Part shown: one piece after another, positions 24,042 through 33,090 of the stretch
Numbering within the stretch: the first letter of the stretch is position 1
Layout of the letters: each line of letters starts with the position of its first letter
DNA from: Heterohyrax brucei
Taxonomy: Eukaryota > Chordata > Mammalia > Hyracoidea > Procaviidae
Direction of reading: 5' to 3'
NCBI GenBank assembly: GCA_028571685.1
Contig: CM053142.1
Location: 65,559,296 to 65,623,295, forward strand
DNA length: 64,000 nt
The notes under the pieces: generated by a model
What the model was told of the DNA's origin: nothing
The model's database searches: none
What the model saw: the letters and a program-made list of their open reading frames with translations, nothing else
Program-made: the position numbers and the translations under genes

Positions 24042-24200
24042 AGTCGTTGCTGTGTGCCATCAAGTCAACTGCAACTCGGGGCAACCCTATAGGACACAGC
24101 AGAACTACCCCATAGGGTTTCCAAGGAGTGGCTGGTGGATTCGAACTGCTATTGTTTTGGTTAGCAGCTAAGCTTGTAACCACTGTGGTATCAGGGCTTC
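24042..24200 (-). repeat. AfroSINE
   Basis: A complete reverse copy keeps 'gtgccatcaagtcaactgca' and the head 'ccactgtggtatcagggctt'. With the plus-strand copy immediately before it, this forms a nearly spacerless inverted SINE pair. Confidence 0.88.
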
Positions 24201-24489
24201 AAAGAGGACCAAGGAGGTTGGAATTCACTAATTTCTGCTTCAGCTCACAGCTGAGAGAGCAGAGGCCCAGACCCAGAGCAGTTCATTGTCTTTGCCCGAA
24301 GTAAGACGAGCAGCCTGAGGGTGGGTGAGGCCTGGACTAGACCTGTGGTTGCAGCCTGTCCTGTCCTGCCAAGTGCACCTGTTTGCATGCTTCACATGCA
24401 TTCTCTGCAGAGGCCAAAGGGGACAACTCTGTGCGGCTCCCTACATCCTGAAGACATGGCTGCACACAGATGTGACTGCACCTGAGATC

Positions 24490-24640
24490 TTGGAGAAGTC
24501 CCAACAATTGTTGGAGACTTGAAGATGCAGTGTCCTCATCTGTAAAGTGAGGACATGGACCCCATGGACATCACAGGGTTTCTGTGAAATAATAACACCT
24601 GTCAAGCATGCAGCCAGGCTTGACAGTTAGTGCTCAATAT
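24490..24640 (+). repeat. MIR
   Basis: 'gtgtcctcatctgtaaagtg' followed by 'catcacagggtttctgtgaa' and 'gttagtgctcaatattt' is the MIR core and 3' part. Confidence 0.5.
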
Positions 24641-24644
24641 TTAA

Positions 24645-24834
24645 ACAACCAAACCAGTTGTCACTGAGTCAGTTCCAACTTGTGGCAATCCCATTTGTGC
24701 AGAGTAGCCCTGCTGCTCTGTAGGGTTTTCGCGGCTGTGACCTTTGGAAGTAGATTGCCAGGGCTTTCTTCCGAGGGACCTGTGAGTGGATTCGAATTGA
24801 ACTCGGCAAGTTAGCTATTTATACTGTTGGCTCA
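24645..24834 (-). repeat. AfroSINE, long form
   Basis: Reverse copy with 'accaaaccagttgtcactga', 'gctgtgacctttggaagtag' and 'gattgccagggctttcttcc'. The head end is worn. Confidence 0.75.
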
Positions 24835-25675
24835 GTCAGAGCTATTTGCTAAGGGCAAGACAAACTGCTGTGGGGAAGATATGTGGGAAACCACTTCTCC
24901 CACTTGGGTTTTCCCTGCTCTGGATTTTTTGACCATGGGTTGTCCCCGGGTTCCTCCTACTCTCCTCGGAACACTAACACGCCCACGGTCCTCCCCCTCC
25001 CCCGTGAGCAAGCCTATTAGCGGCAGCAGCAGCTGAGCTCCGGACAGATGAGGCAGCTCTGGGGGTTTAAAGGCAAATAGTGTGAATGAAATCATCACCC
25101 AGCGGGAGTCTTCCTGGCTCCTGGGATCAGTTGGCAATTGTTTTTTTAGATTGTGATAATGGGCCCCCAGAAGCAGAAGAGGGAGGGGTAGAGAGTGTTG
25201 AGAACACCTGGTTCCCCATCAAAGGGCTCTGTCAGATCCCTTGTTTAACTAACTCCACTTTCTGCACAGGGTCATCTGGAAGGAGAAGGTCCCGCCTTGG
25301 TGAAGGTGCTCTTCCGTAAAATGCTGTGTGGAAGAGGGTAGGCAGAGGGTGAAGAGTGGGCAGGATTTCTCTTACAGAAATCTCTTTTTGCCCTGGACTG
25401 TGCTCACAGAGGGTGCCCTATAGCCCTACTTAACCCCTTTTGAAGGTATTTGGCAGCAAAAAAGCTGCCAGGTCTGGTCTCAGGGGTGTCCTGTATACTG
25501 TGAGTCGGTGTACACACCAAAGAGATGGCTTCTTTCCATTTGCCACTTTTGAAAACTCCTCCCCGCTTGGCCATGCTTTTGCTTTATGGCCGCTAGACTT
25601 AAAGTGGGAAATTAACCCTATATGTGTCCCTCTTTGTCTCCCCTAAATTAGGTTCCTTTCCAGGTAGAAGAAAGA

Positions 25676-25765
25676 AATAAAAAACAAAACAAAACAAAAC
25701 AAACCCAACTGTGTTAGTAAAAGAAGCAATGATAAACCAAAAAAAACAAAAGAAAAGAAAAGGTT
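25676..25765 (+). repeat. A-rich (AAAAC)n tract
   Basis: Five or so copies of aaaac at 25679-25704 are followed by more A-rich sequence up to the next SINE, and may be its extended tail. Confidence 0.7.
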
Positions 25766-25956
25766 GCCCCTGAGTGGGTTCAGAGTCACGATCACCCTGT
25801 GAGTGCAGAGTATGCCTCCTCCTTAGTGTCTGCATGCTGTAACTTTTTGGAAGCTGATTCCCAGGCATTTCTTTCAAGGTACTTTCTGATGAGTTTGAGC
25901 CTTTCACCTTTCAGTTAGCAGCCGGGTGCTTGACCAATTTGCAGCAATGAGGGACC
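25765..25956 (-). repeat. AfroSINE, long form, diverged
   Basis: Reverse phrases include 'gtaactttttggaagctgat', 'cccaggcatttctttcaagg' and 'cctttcagttagcagccggg'. Confidence 0.6.
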
Positions 25957-26016
25957 ATGATTCTGACTCAGGGCAAACCTAGCATAAAGGTCGAATTAAT
26001 TAGTATTTCCTTCTTT

Positions 26017-26179
26017 GTAAATCCTGGTAGTTAAGAGCTACAGCTGCTAACCCAAAAGTCCCAGTTCAAATCCACCAGGTGCTCCTTGGAAACTGTATGG
26101 GGCAGTTGTACTCTGCTCGACACGGTTACAATGAGTTGGAATTGACTTGACAGCAACAGATTTGGTTTTTTGGTTTTTC
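26017..26179 (+). repeat. AfroSINE
   Basis: Complete short form: 'gctgctaacccaaaagtccc', 'ccaccaggtgctccttggaa', and the tail 'cagcaacagatttggttttt'. Confidence 0.88.
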
Positions 26180-26538
26180 TAAGACGTTTACCTGTTAAAA
26201 AAGAAAAACAAAACTCCGTATAGAGTCACATAGCCATCGGCTCCAATCCCAGGGATCTTCACTTGAATGGGATTCCAAGCACTAGGTAGGCTGATGAGAA
26301 GGGGCTCCTTGGGACGATGGCTTTTATGTCACTCTGTAGAGGGAGCCCTGCCCCACTGAAACCTAGGCTGGGTCCTAGGCTCTCATTTGTCTCTCCATCA
26401 CTTTTCTGGAAAGTCATAAAGGATGCCTGAGCATGCCAGGTCCAACACTTGGTCTCTCCTCAGCTAGTCCTCAGAGGAACTCCCAGGGATGGTGCCATAC
26501 CCAGCAAGGGGTGACTGCCTGCCCTCCAGAGGCTATGC

Positions 26539-26729
26539 AGCCCGTTGGTTCCCAAACCTGCCTGAGAAACTTCAAAACAAACACAATGCCCAAACAGATT
26601 TCTAGGCCCTTGTCCCAGCCCTTCTGAATTAGACTCTTCTAGAGAGGTCCCTGGAAATCTGTACTTGTACCAAGTTACCAAAATGATATGGATGTGACCA
26701 GTCCAAAGAGCTGTGTGAAAACCCACTGA
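26539..26729. mobile_element. MER5-like hAT-Charlie MITE
   Basis: The ends read 'gttggttcccaaacctgcc' and 'tgtgaaaacccactg', worn versions of the cagtggttctcaaa inverted repeat of MER5-type elements, about 190 bp apart. The interior keeps 'cttctgaattagactcttct'. Confidence 0.45.
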
Positions 26730-27247
26730 TTTGGGTCTGTCCTTATCTCTGTGTAAACCAACCCAGAAGTCGGCCTCACTTGCAGTGTTAGTGCTGAAGA
26801 TCTTGAGACAGAGGCTTTCAGGGCAACATGGTCCTGTGTGTTAGGGACTTCCTCTCCAGAACCCAGCAGCCAGCCTCAACCCAGATATCCATCTGTCCTC
26901 CAAGGAGAGATGGGACAGTCCTCCACACCCTCCCCATAAATAACTCTGGTACTCCCTGATGGCAGCTCTGAGGTCTTCCTTTCTAGCCTTCTTATTTCTG
27001 TCGAAACAGTTCTGTTGCTTCATCCTCTTAGGGTCATTTTTTTCAATCTGTTTTGAAACAATCCTAATCACAGGCTGAGGACTCAGAAATGAGGGGGTCA
27101 AAGAAACAGCTGAGGTTTTAGTAAATGGCTTAGAGGTCAGTTACATTAACCGAAGTGCTAGCATCTGCTCTCGCAGGAGTGATGGGGGGCGGGGGTCTGG
27201 TCAAGGAAGGATTTAACAGGGAGATGCTCCTCCAGTCTATGGGATTA

Positions 27248-27411
27248 CACTAAACCAACCCCACTGCAATGGAGTTGATTCTAACTCATAGTGACAGAGT
27301 AGAACAGGACAGAAATGCCTCATAGAGTTTCCAAAGAGGAGCTGTCAGATTGGAACTGCCCAAACTTTTGGTTAGCAGCTGTAGCACTTAACCATCACGC
27401 CGCCAGAGTTT
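27248..27411 (-). repeat. AfroSINE with 16-bp target duplication
   Basis: Reverse copy in FGF6 intron 2. The target is duplicated as ccagtctatgggatta (27232-27247) and ccagcctctgggatta (27412-27427), with two mismatches. Confidence 0.88.
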
Positions 27412-27719
27412 CCAGCCTCTGGGATTAAAGAAGTTTGAAACCTTGCGATGAAATTTCAACAAATTGTTGAAGGTGAGCAAATACAGACTCCATTTTTGCT
27501 TCTCCTGTGTAAAAAGAACTGGGGAGGAAGACGGAAAGGACAAAGAATGGGTCACAGACGGACAGCCGCAGTTCAGGCTGGAAGACAGGCCTGCCTTCCT
27601 GGCCGTGAGCATAGATGACTGTCTTATGTCAGGTGCACGTTACAATCTGACCCAATAGCTTTTTGAGCTATAGTTCCTGTTTGACAGCCAAGGTTCAGGC
27701 AGGTGGGATTAGGGAAAAT

Positions 27720-28112
27720 AGGGTTCATGCTGAGGTCAATGAACTGAAGCTAATGAGGTGTGGGGAAATCCTGGTGGTGCAGTGGTTAGGAGCTCAGCTG
27801 CTAACCAAAAGGTAGGCAGTTCAAATCCACCAGGCATCACTTGGAAACTCTATGGGGCAGCTCTACTCTGTCCTAGGGGTTGCCATGAGTTGGAATCGAC
27901 TTAGCGGCAATGGATTTGGTTTGGTTTTCATTGAGGTGTGGTAGAAGGTCAGGCAAACATGAAGGAAGCCCTCAACAAGATGGATTCAGACAACAGCCAC
28001 AGCAGCGGCTCAGGTACACCAAGGAACACGACAGTGGCACAGGACCAGGCAGTGTCTCTTTCTGTTGTAAGATCACCTGCAACAGAGCTGACTCTCAGCA
28101 ACTGACAGCCAT
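27720..28112 (+). mobile_element. RTE LINE 3' fragment, split by a SINE
   Basis: After the SINE the sequence continues 'ggaagccctcaacaagatgg', 'ggcacaggaccaggcagtgt' and 'ctgactctcagcaactgaca', matching the last part of the RTE element at 54.78-54.93 kb. Its 3' end lies 195 bp from FGF6 exon 2. Confidence 0.65.
27764..27931 (+). repeat. AfroSINE with 10-bp target duplication, near FGF6 exon 2
   Basis: Complete copy opposite to the gene, flanked by tgaggtgtgg at 27754-27763 and 27932-27941. It lies 375 bp from exon 2 on the intron 2 side. Confidence 0.92.
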
Positions 28113-28306
28113 GAGGTATGAGCATCAAGGCCCCTTGTTTGCACTAACAATTACTTTTAAATAGATCATATATCTAACTCCTTCCATAGCTACTCCTTTT
28201 GTCATTCTAGGTAAATAGTCGCTTCTCTACTCAACATTTTATATTATTTTCTTAAATCATGTAAGCTTTACAAAACCTGGAGCTTCCCCTGGTCTGATGA
28301 ACTCAC

Positions 28307-28410
28307 CGTTGCGTACAATCTTCCTTTACTGTTCATGGCAACAAAGAGGGCACTTTTCACTCCAAAGAGACTCACCACACCTCGCTCCACTGTGGAAATT
28401 TCCAGCAAAC
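28307..28410 (-). CDS. FGF6: FGF6 coding exon 2 (residues 116-150)
   Basis: This 104-nt exon is too short and interrupted to appear as an open frame on its own. It encodes part of the beta-trefoil core, 'LLEISTVERGVVSLFGVKSA' followed by 'LFVAMNSKGRLYAT'. A tttctttgtcag acceptor lies directly upstream (AG at 28412-28411) and a gtgagt donor begins at 28306. The phase fits both neighbours: its first two bases complete S116, and the exon ends on a whole threonine codon. Residue 134 is lysine where I recall arginine in human. Skipping it would shift the frame, since 104 is not a multiple of three. AfroSINEs in opposite orientations lie on both sides. Confidence 0.96.
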
Positions 28411-28487
28411 CTGACAAAGAAATGGGGGCCAGGTTACCTCAGACTTGTGCAGATTGGAGAGGGACTCAGCCTAATGTGATCTGAAAA

Positions 28488-28682
28488 ACCAAAAAAAAAA
28501 AAAAAAAAAAAAAAAACCAAAAAAAACCCACTGCCATTGAGTTGATTCTGACCCATAGCAGCTGTATAGGTCAGAGTAGAACTGCCCCCGTAGAGTTTCC
28601 AAGGAGCATCTGGCAGATTCGAACTGCTGACCTTTTGGTTAGCTAAGTAGCGCTTAACCATTCTGCCACCAGGGTTTACACC
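28488..28682 (-). repeat. AfroSINE with 14-bp target duplication, 77 bp from FGF6 exon 2
   Basis: Complete copy in gene orientation, with a long homopolymer tail (A on plus, T in gene sense) at about 28491-28517. The target atgtgatctgaaaa is exactly repeated at 28474-28487 and 28683-28696, so the insertion is recent. In gene sense the T tract is followed by 'ggtttttcag', a strong-looking 3' splice site. Confidence 0.95.
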
Positions 28683-28918
28683 ATGTGATCTGAAAAGAAT
28701 ATCTAAATCCATTCCCTGCTTCTAGAGAGCTAGACCCTCCACTGTCTTTATCCTTTTCCTTTTAAATTGGGGAGATCCCTGCTGCTAGTCTGGTTAAGTT
28801 CTGCTACTATCCTGTTAAAAATCCAATTCTGCAAGGAAAGTTCTAACATCAGAGATAGGGAATGAAATGGCCACCAGCATATCTATAATCACATGAAGTC
28901 TCTGACCTGGACAGAGGC

Positions 28919-28953
28919 GGGGTGGGGGTTGGGGGGGTGGGGTGGAGTGGGGG
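28919..28953 (+). repeat. G-rich tract, G-quadruplex candidate
   Basis: Runs of four to seven G are separated by one to three bases, giving more than four G-tracts in 35 bp inside FGF6 intron 1. G is on the plus strand, the template for FGF6. Confidence 0.7.
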
Positions 28954-29389
28954 AAGAGACTGTCAATTAGTCTCTCCTTTCCTATTTTATAACACATACT
29001 CCACATGTTTCAACAAGTTCCCATCATCTTATTTCTAAAACACTGTAGCTGCACAAAGACTGATGGTTTGCCTGGATGCTGGGGCCCCATCCCATCCTCT
29101 CTCAGAGAGGAGAGCCTATCTAGGCAGCAGCCCATCAAATTGTAATAGAAGGACCTAGAGACAGAAGGGGCAGGTGGAAAGAAGATGAATGATATGTCTC
29201 AGCTGGAAATTTTGCAAACCACTTGCCTTTCCTTTTCAAAGAAGAAAGCTGAATAAAAATAAGCTATTGTCAAATTTGGTTCAAGTACTGTTCCTAACTT
29301 ACTCTTCCAAACCCTGCCTTATAGCTTCCAAGCAGGATGGTTCCCAGTGGTCTGGAATGGACCTGCAACGGGCCAGTAATGCCAGAGTA

Positions 29390-29592
29390 AGGAGCCCTGG
29401 TCACAAGTGGGTAAGTGCTCAGCCACTAATTCAAAAGTCAGAGGTTCAAACCCACCAGCTGCTTCAAGGTAGAAAGATGTGGCTGTCTGTTCTGTAAAGA
29501 TTATAACCTCGGAAACCCTATGGCTGTTCAGCTCTGCCTATGGGGTCACTGCAAGTTTGAATTGACTTGACGACAGACAACAACAACAATGC
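29390..29592 (+). repeat. AfroSINE, long form
   Basis: Head 'ggagccctggtcacaagtgg', middle 'gtagaaagatgtggctgtct', then 'aagattataacctcggaaac', ending 'cagacaacaacaacaatg', an RTE-like 3' tail. Confidence 0.85.
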
Positions 29593-29747
29593 TGAAGTAA
29601 TTAGTGCTATGGGGACTCTGGGGGGATGATGGCCAAGGGTGCTTGGACCGCAGGATACAAAGCCTGCAGCCAGGTAAGCATAAACTGAGTCTAGGGAGGT
29701 GGACATTTTTACAGGCACAACTGTGACAAATCACGAGTCTGTCTTCC

Positions 29748-29960
29748 TTACTGGTGCAAATAGTTACTACACTTGGATGCTAATCAAAAAGCTGGAGGTT
29801 CAAGTCCACCCAGAGGCATCTAGGAAGAAAGACCTGGTAATCTACTTCCAAAAAAATCAGCCACTGAAACTCCTGTGGAGCACAGTTCTGTTCTGACACA
29901 CATGTGGTCACCTGGAGTCAGAACTGACTCAGCAGCCACTGGTTTGATTGGGTTTCCTTT
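29748..29960 (+). repeat. AfroSINE, long form, 97 bp inside intron 1 from the exon 1 donor
   Basis: Phrases 'caagtccacccagaggcatc', 'ctggtaatctacttccaaaa' and 'ctgacacacatgtggtcacc' define the variant. It is antisense to FGF6 and lies close to the 5' splice site of intron 1. Confidence 0.75.
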
Positions 29961-30056
29961 ATAGTAGGATTCTATCCAGGAGAACAAGCCCCCCTCTTCT
30001 TCTGGCCCTGCTTGAACCCAAGCCCAAGTATCCCGATGGGCTGTAGCTGCACTCAC

Positions 30057-30402
30057 TGTAAGGGTTCTCCTCATGGGTCCCGCGGATCTGGCCGTCGGGG
30101 GGCACCTGGAGGTGAAAGCCGATGCCGACGTTGCAGTAGAGCTTCCGCTGTCGCTTGATCCCCACCAAATAGCCACTTTCCCAATTCACCCCGGCGAGAT
30201 CTCCAGCTAGCCCAGCTCGAGACCGGGACAGCAGCGTGCCCCAGCCCCTGGAGTCCAGCAGCGTGCTGTTGGCGCGGGTGCCTGAAGGCAAGGGCACCAC
30301 CATGCCCACTAGGACGACTAAGAAGACAAGAGTCTGCAGCGTGCCCTGAAGACGTCCTGCTCCCGGGGACATAGTGATGAACAGCTTCTGTCCCAGGGCC
30401 AT
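30057..30402 (-). CDS. FGF6: FGF6 coding exon 1 (residues 1-115)
   Basis: Fibroblast growth factor 6 is a secreted heparin-binding ligand of the FGF4/FGF6 subfamily; it signals through FGF receptors and is tied to muscle development and repair. This exon encodes a hydrophobic signal region (about residues 20-38, with 'LVFLVVLVGMVV'), an N-glycosylation sequon (N45-S-T), the family stretch 'NWESGYLVGIKRQRKLYCNV' and the first conserved core cysteine, C90. The last codon is split: the exon ends at 30057 with one base of a serine codon, followed by a gtgagt donor. Joined to the other exons it gives 208 residues, the usual FGF6 length, with no frameshift or early stop. The ATG at 30402 has G at +4 but T at -3; an in-frame ATG at codon 11 has A at -3. 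Identification rests on near-identity to remembered FGF6, including the start MALGQKLFITM. Confidence 0.97.
30057..30402. promoter_or_regulatory. CpG-rich FGF6 first exon
   Basis: Roughly twenty CpG dinucleotides fall within these 350 bases, whereas most of the window has almost none. This looks like a small CpG island over the first coding exon. I judged it by eye, and its exact edges are not fixed. Confidence 0.5.
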
Positions 30403-30419
30403 CCACCTTGCCTCTCAGG

Positions 30420-30425
30420 CACGTG
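30420..30425. promoter_or_regulatory. CACGTG E-box 18 bp upstream of FGF6 ATG
   Basis: This is a perfect palindromic CACGTG, the USF/MYC-class E-box, between the TATA-like box and the start codon. Its position at the likely transcription start makes it a plausible promoter element, but the motif is short. Confidence 0.3.
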
Positions 30426-30441
30426 GTCAGAATTAATGGCC

Positions 30442-30451
30442 CTAAAAATAC
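30442..30451 (-). promoter_or_regulatory. TATA-like / MEF2-like box upstream of FGF6
   Basis: On the minus strand the sequence reads GTATTTTTAG, one mismatch from the MEF2 consensus YTAWWWWTAR and also A/T-rich enough to act as a TATA box. It lies about 40 bp upstream of the start codon, so as a TATA box it would give a 5' UTR of only some 10-20 nt. Since FGF6 is expressed in the myogenic lineage, MEF2 is the more attractive reading. Which factor binds, if any, is not shown by sequence. Confidence 0.35.
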
Positions 30452-31299
30452 CGCCCTTCTTGTTTTTCTCCCCTCCTCATGGCGGCAGGGGCTTATTTTT
30501 GGAAGGCAGATGAAGGCTGCTGACATGAAACCAAAGCCTGCTTCAGGCGCTCCGGTCGGGAGCAGAGGGACCCAGGCTGAGCGGCGGCTAATAGTGACCA
30601 TGGCTTGGGACACTCGCTCGCCGGCTTGCTGTGCCCCAGGTTGATTATATTTGATTTGATCTATCTTTATAGTTCACGAGCCGGCGCTCCCCTCCACCCA
30701 TCATCACCCTGACGTCAACTGGCCCAACTCAGTGATCCCGGACTGTAACATTAACCTGCTCTGGACCTGGCTGCCTCCCCAGGCCCCAATAACCCGCCCC
30801 ACTCCCCAGGGATTCTGGGAGCCACTGTCATTCCAGCTATGAGGCAGGAATGAAGTAAGCAGGGAGCATCTCTGCAGGGCAGGCGGGGGGAGCTGGCTGA
30901 GGGCCCAGGGGAAGAGGGAGGTGAAAGGCTACCCAGAACCCTAATTGGGCAGAAGTTCTTGGCCTGACTGAGCTGGCTTCCTTATTTAGAGGGGGGGAAG
31001 ATAAAGTCAGAGATGGGGAAGCTTGACAGCTGTGACGACTGTGGCCTACAAGCTGCTTCTGATACCTTGCATGGAGGTGGCACATAGCTGAGGGCAAGAA
31101 AGACCCAGAAGTCTCTGAAAGGCTAAATAAACCCTTTAGCAGGTAAAGACAGAGACTCTGATCCCAAGGAACCTTAGGGTTATGAAGTGGGAGGAGCGGT
31201 AGCATCTGCTTTCCTCTGCTTCCCACTCTTGTCATGCAATTTACCAAGCCAATGGGATGAAAACTGTGATGCTTGACAGATTACGGGCCACTTCCCTAC
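30452..31299. other. FGF6 5' flank, non-repetitive
   Basis: No repeat is visible. It contains the CRE listed above, a YY1-like 'gccgccatg' (minus strand, near 30478), an A/T-rich block 'ctatctttatag' near 30661 and a CAGCTG E-box near 31027. A 136-codon frame at 30837-31247 shows no protein signature. Confidence 0.5.
30710..30717. promoter_or_regulatory. Full palindromic CRE (TGACGTCA)
   Basis: A perfect 8-bp cAMP-response element lies about 310 bp upstream of the FGF6 start codon, in non-repetitive DNA. An 8-mer with a CpG is rare in mammalian DNA by chance, and CRE sites near promoters are often bound by CREB/ATF. Function is inferred. Confidence 0.4.
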
Positions 31300-31470
31300 C
31301 TGGACTCGGCTTTGGCATCTGCCCATTATAATTCCCATTTTAGAGGTGTGGAAGCTAAGGCTTAAAGAGATTAAGTGACTTGCCTCAGTTACCGTAGCTA
31401 ATAAACGGCAAAGTCAGAACTTCAAACGTCTGCCCAAGTCCAAAGCCTGTGCTATTAACTTCTGCACGTT
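31300..31470 (+). repeat. MIR
   Basis: 'cccattttagaggtgtggaa', 'ggcttaaagagattaagtga', 'cttgcctcagttaccgtagc' and 'ccaagtccaaagcctgtgct' follow the MIR core and 3' part closely. Confidence 0.7.
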
Positions 31471-32030
31471 GCCCATCACAGACACTAGATTTCCAGGCTG
31501 GACCACAAAGTCTAATCTTTAACTCACTATGTGCCAACAGTACACAAAGAATCATTTGTCAGTACAACACAACTGAGTTGTTCAAGAAACATTTGTTGAG
31601 TGCCTATGCTGTACACAGGAATTTCTGCACTTGCAGGGAACATTTTCTAGGGTGGTATCAGTAAAACCTAGTAAAAATAGGTAGTTATCCTGGCTAAGTA
31701 GTTATCCTGGCACCTGATTTTCTTTTCCCAGATAGCTTTCAAATAGATCATGTGCCTAACTCAAGTAAAAATCCTTTAAAGCAAACAACCTACAAGTCAC
31801 AGATGTAGGGCAGAAGCAGCCGTGTCTTTGGGAGTGACATTGACAAGGGTCATGTCACGTGAATTCACTTGAGTCAAAAATCTAGGGTTCTTGTCTTTCA
31901 ATCTAAATCTTACTCTGCTGGTGATATTTCAGCCTTGACTGCAAGGGGGTTGAAGGGCGTGTGTGTGGGCAGGGTGAGGAGTGAGGAGTCTACCTACTGA
32001 GTAGTATACCTTTACTGAAAAGCTTTTCCT

Positions 32031-32070
32031 TTTTTTAAAAAAAAAAAAAAGAAAGAAAAGGAAAAAAAGG
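32031..32070 (+). repeat. A-rich tract
   Basis: A long A run with interspersed G precedes the nearby SINE; upstream sequence from 31471 shows no recognised element. Confidence 0.7.
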
Positions 32071-32097
32071 TATGGAAGCTTCTCTCTGTAGAGTAAG

Positions 32098-32257
32098 GGA
32101 AAGAAAGTTACCACTAAGTTGATCCCAGCCCATAGCAACTCTACAGATCACAGGAGAACTGCCCTATAGAGTTTCCAAGGAACACCTTGTGGATTTGAAT
32201 TCCTGATGGTTTGGTTAGCAGACATAGCACTTAACCACTACACCACCAGGGTTTCTG
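32098..32257 (-). repeat. AfroSINE with 10-bp target duplication
   Basis: Reverse short-form copy flanked by gtagagtaag at 32088-32097 and 32258-32267. Confidence 0.92.
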
Positions 32258-32700
32258 GTAGAGTAAGAGTATCATGATTAGTCCAAAGACAAAATTGTCA
32301 ACAAAAGACATCTTCAGTTGATTTCATGTATTTAAGCTTTTATATATGCAAGAACATTAGGGACACTCTCTTACTGATGTTTAGTTTGAAAGTATATGGT
32401 AATTAGCTTTGGCTTGTTGGGCTTGCTTAGGGAGGAGGCAGTCCAGAAGCATTTTGGGGAGTAAGGAGAGACTAGTCTGCCATTAAAGCTTGCCTTCGAG
32501 GTATCTCGAATAGGCAAATACATAGTAATCAAAGCTAATTAGTGGTTGCCAGGGATGGGAGCATGGGGAAAGAGAGAGTCACTGATTAGGGGGCAGTGAG
32601 TTACTGTTGATAGTGATGGAAAATCTGGCAACAATTATTGGTGAGGATTGTGTAATTGAAATCATCATGTTGTACAAGTGAAAAATGAGTTGGCAAATGT

Positions 32701-32725
32701 TATGTTTACACACACACACACATTT
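32701..32725 (+). repeat. (CA)n microsatellite, short
   Basis: An acacacacaca run interrupts otherwise unassigned sequence between 32268 and 32924. Confidence 0.7.
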
Positions 32726-32924
32726 ACAATTAAGAAAATGCTCGGATAACTGGAGGAGGACTCACCAGCAGTGATCACCATCTGTGGTGGAATTCTTCTT
32801 GGCACCATCTTAGACAAAAAGATAAACTGTAAGAGAGCCAAGCTATGTATCAGTAAAAATGCAAAAATCTCTTTAGATTCCTGTCTACTGAAATCATGGT
32901 TGGTATCTTATGAAGCAACGGATT

Positions 32925-33090
32925 TTGGAATGAAGGAAATCTGTGTTTGAATCCCAGCTCTGCCACTTATTAGCTGTGTGACCTTAGGTAAATTTCAAAT
33001 CTATCTAAGACTCATTTTTTTCATCTGCAGAATGAGCTCATGGATTCACAGGGTGGTTGTTAGTGACAGTGTGTGCAAAGGGCCAGTGCA
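32925..33090 (+). repeat. MIR
   Basis: 'gtttgaatcccagctctgcc', 'acttattagctgtgtgacct' and 'ttcatctgcagaatgagctc' are the MIR core, in order. Confidence 0.75.

Larger units (their letters stand above)
16240..28306 (-). other. FGF6: FGF6 intron 2
   Basis: This intron of about 12.1 kb runs from the gtgagt donor at 28306 to the ccacag acceptor ending at 16240. It is filled with interspersed repeats listed separately. Stretches in which I recognise nothing are about 16750-17687, 21576-22324, 23165-23560, 24835-25676, 26180-26538 and 26730-27231. Confidence 0.93.
28411..30056 (-). other. FGF6: FGF6 intron 1
   Basis: This intron of about 1.65 kb runs from the gtgagt donor at 30056 to the tttgtcag acceptor ending at 28411. 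It holds three AfroSINE copies (two opposite to the gene, one in gene orientation next to exon 2) and a G-rich tract at 28919-28953. Between 28697 and 29389, apart from the G tract, I see no recognisable element. Confidence 0.93.

Noticed and set aside
30071-30613. A 180-codon minus-strand open frame overlapping FGF6 exon 1
   Set aside because: It is in a different frame from the FGF6 protein, runs through the splice donor and lacks family motifs. It stays open because of high GC in exon 1.
30837-31247. A 136-codon minus-strand open frame in the FGF6 5' flank
   Set aside because: Proline/leucine-rich translation typical of GC-rich noncoding DNA. No match to any protein I recognise.
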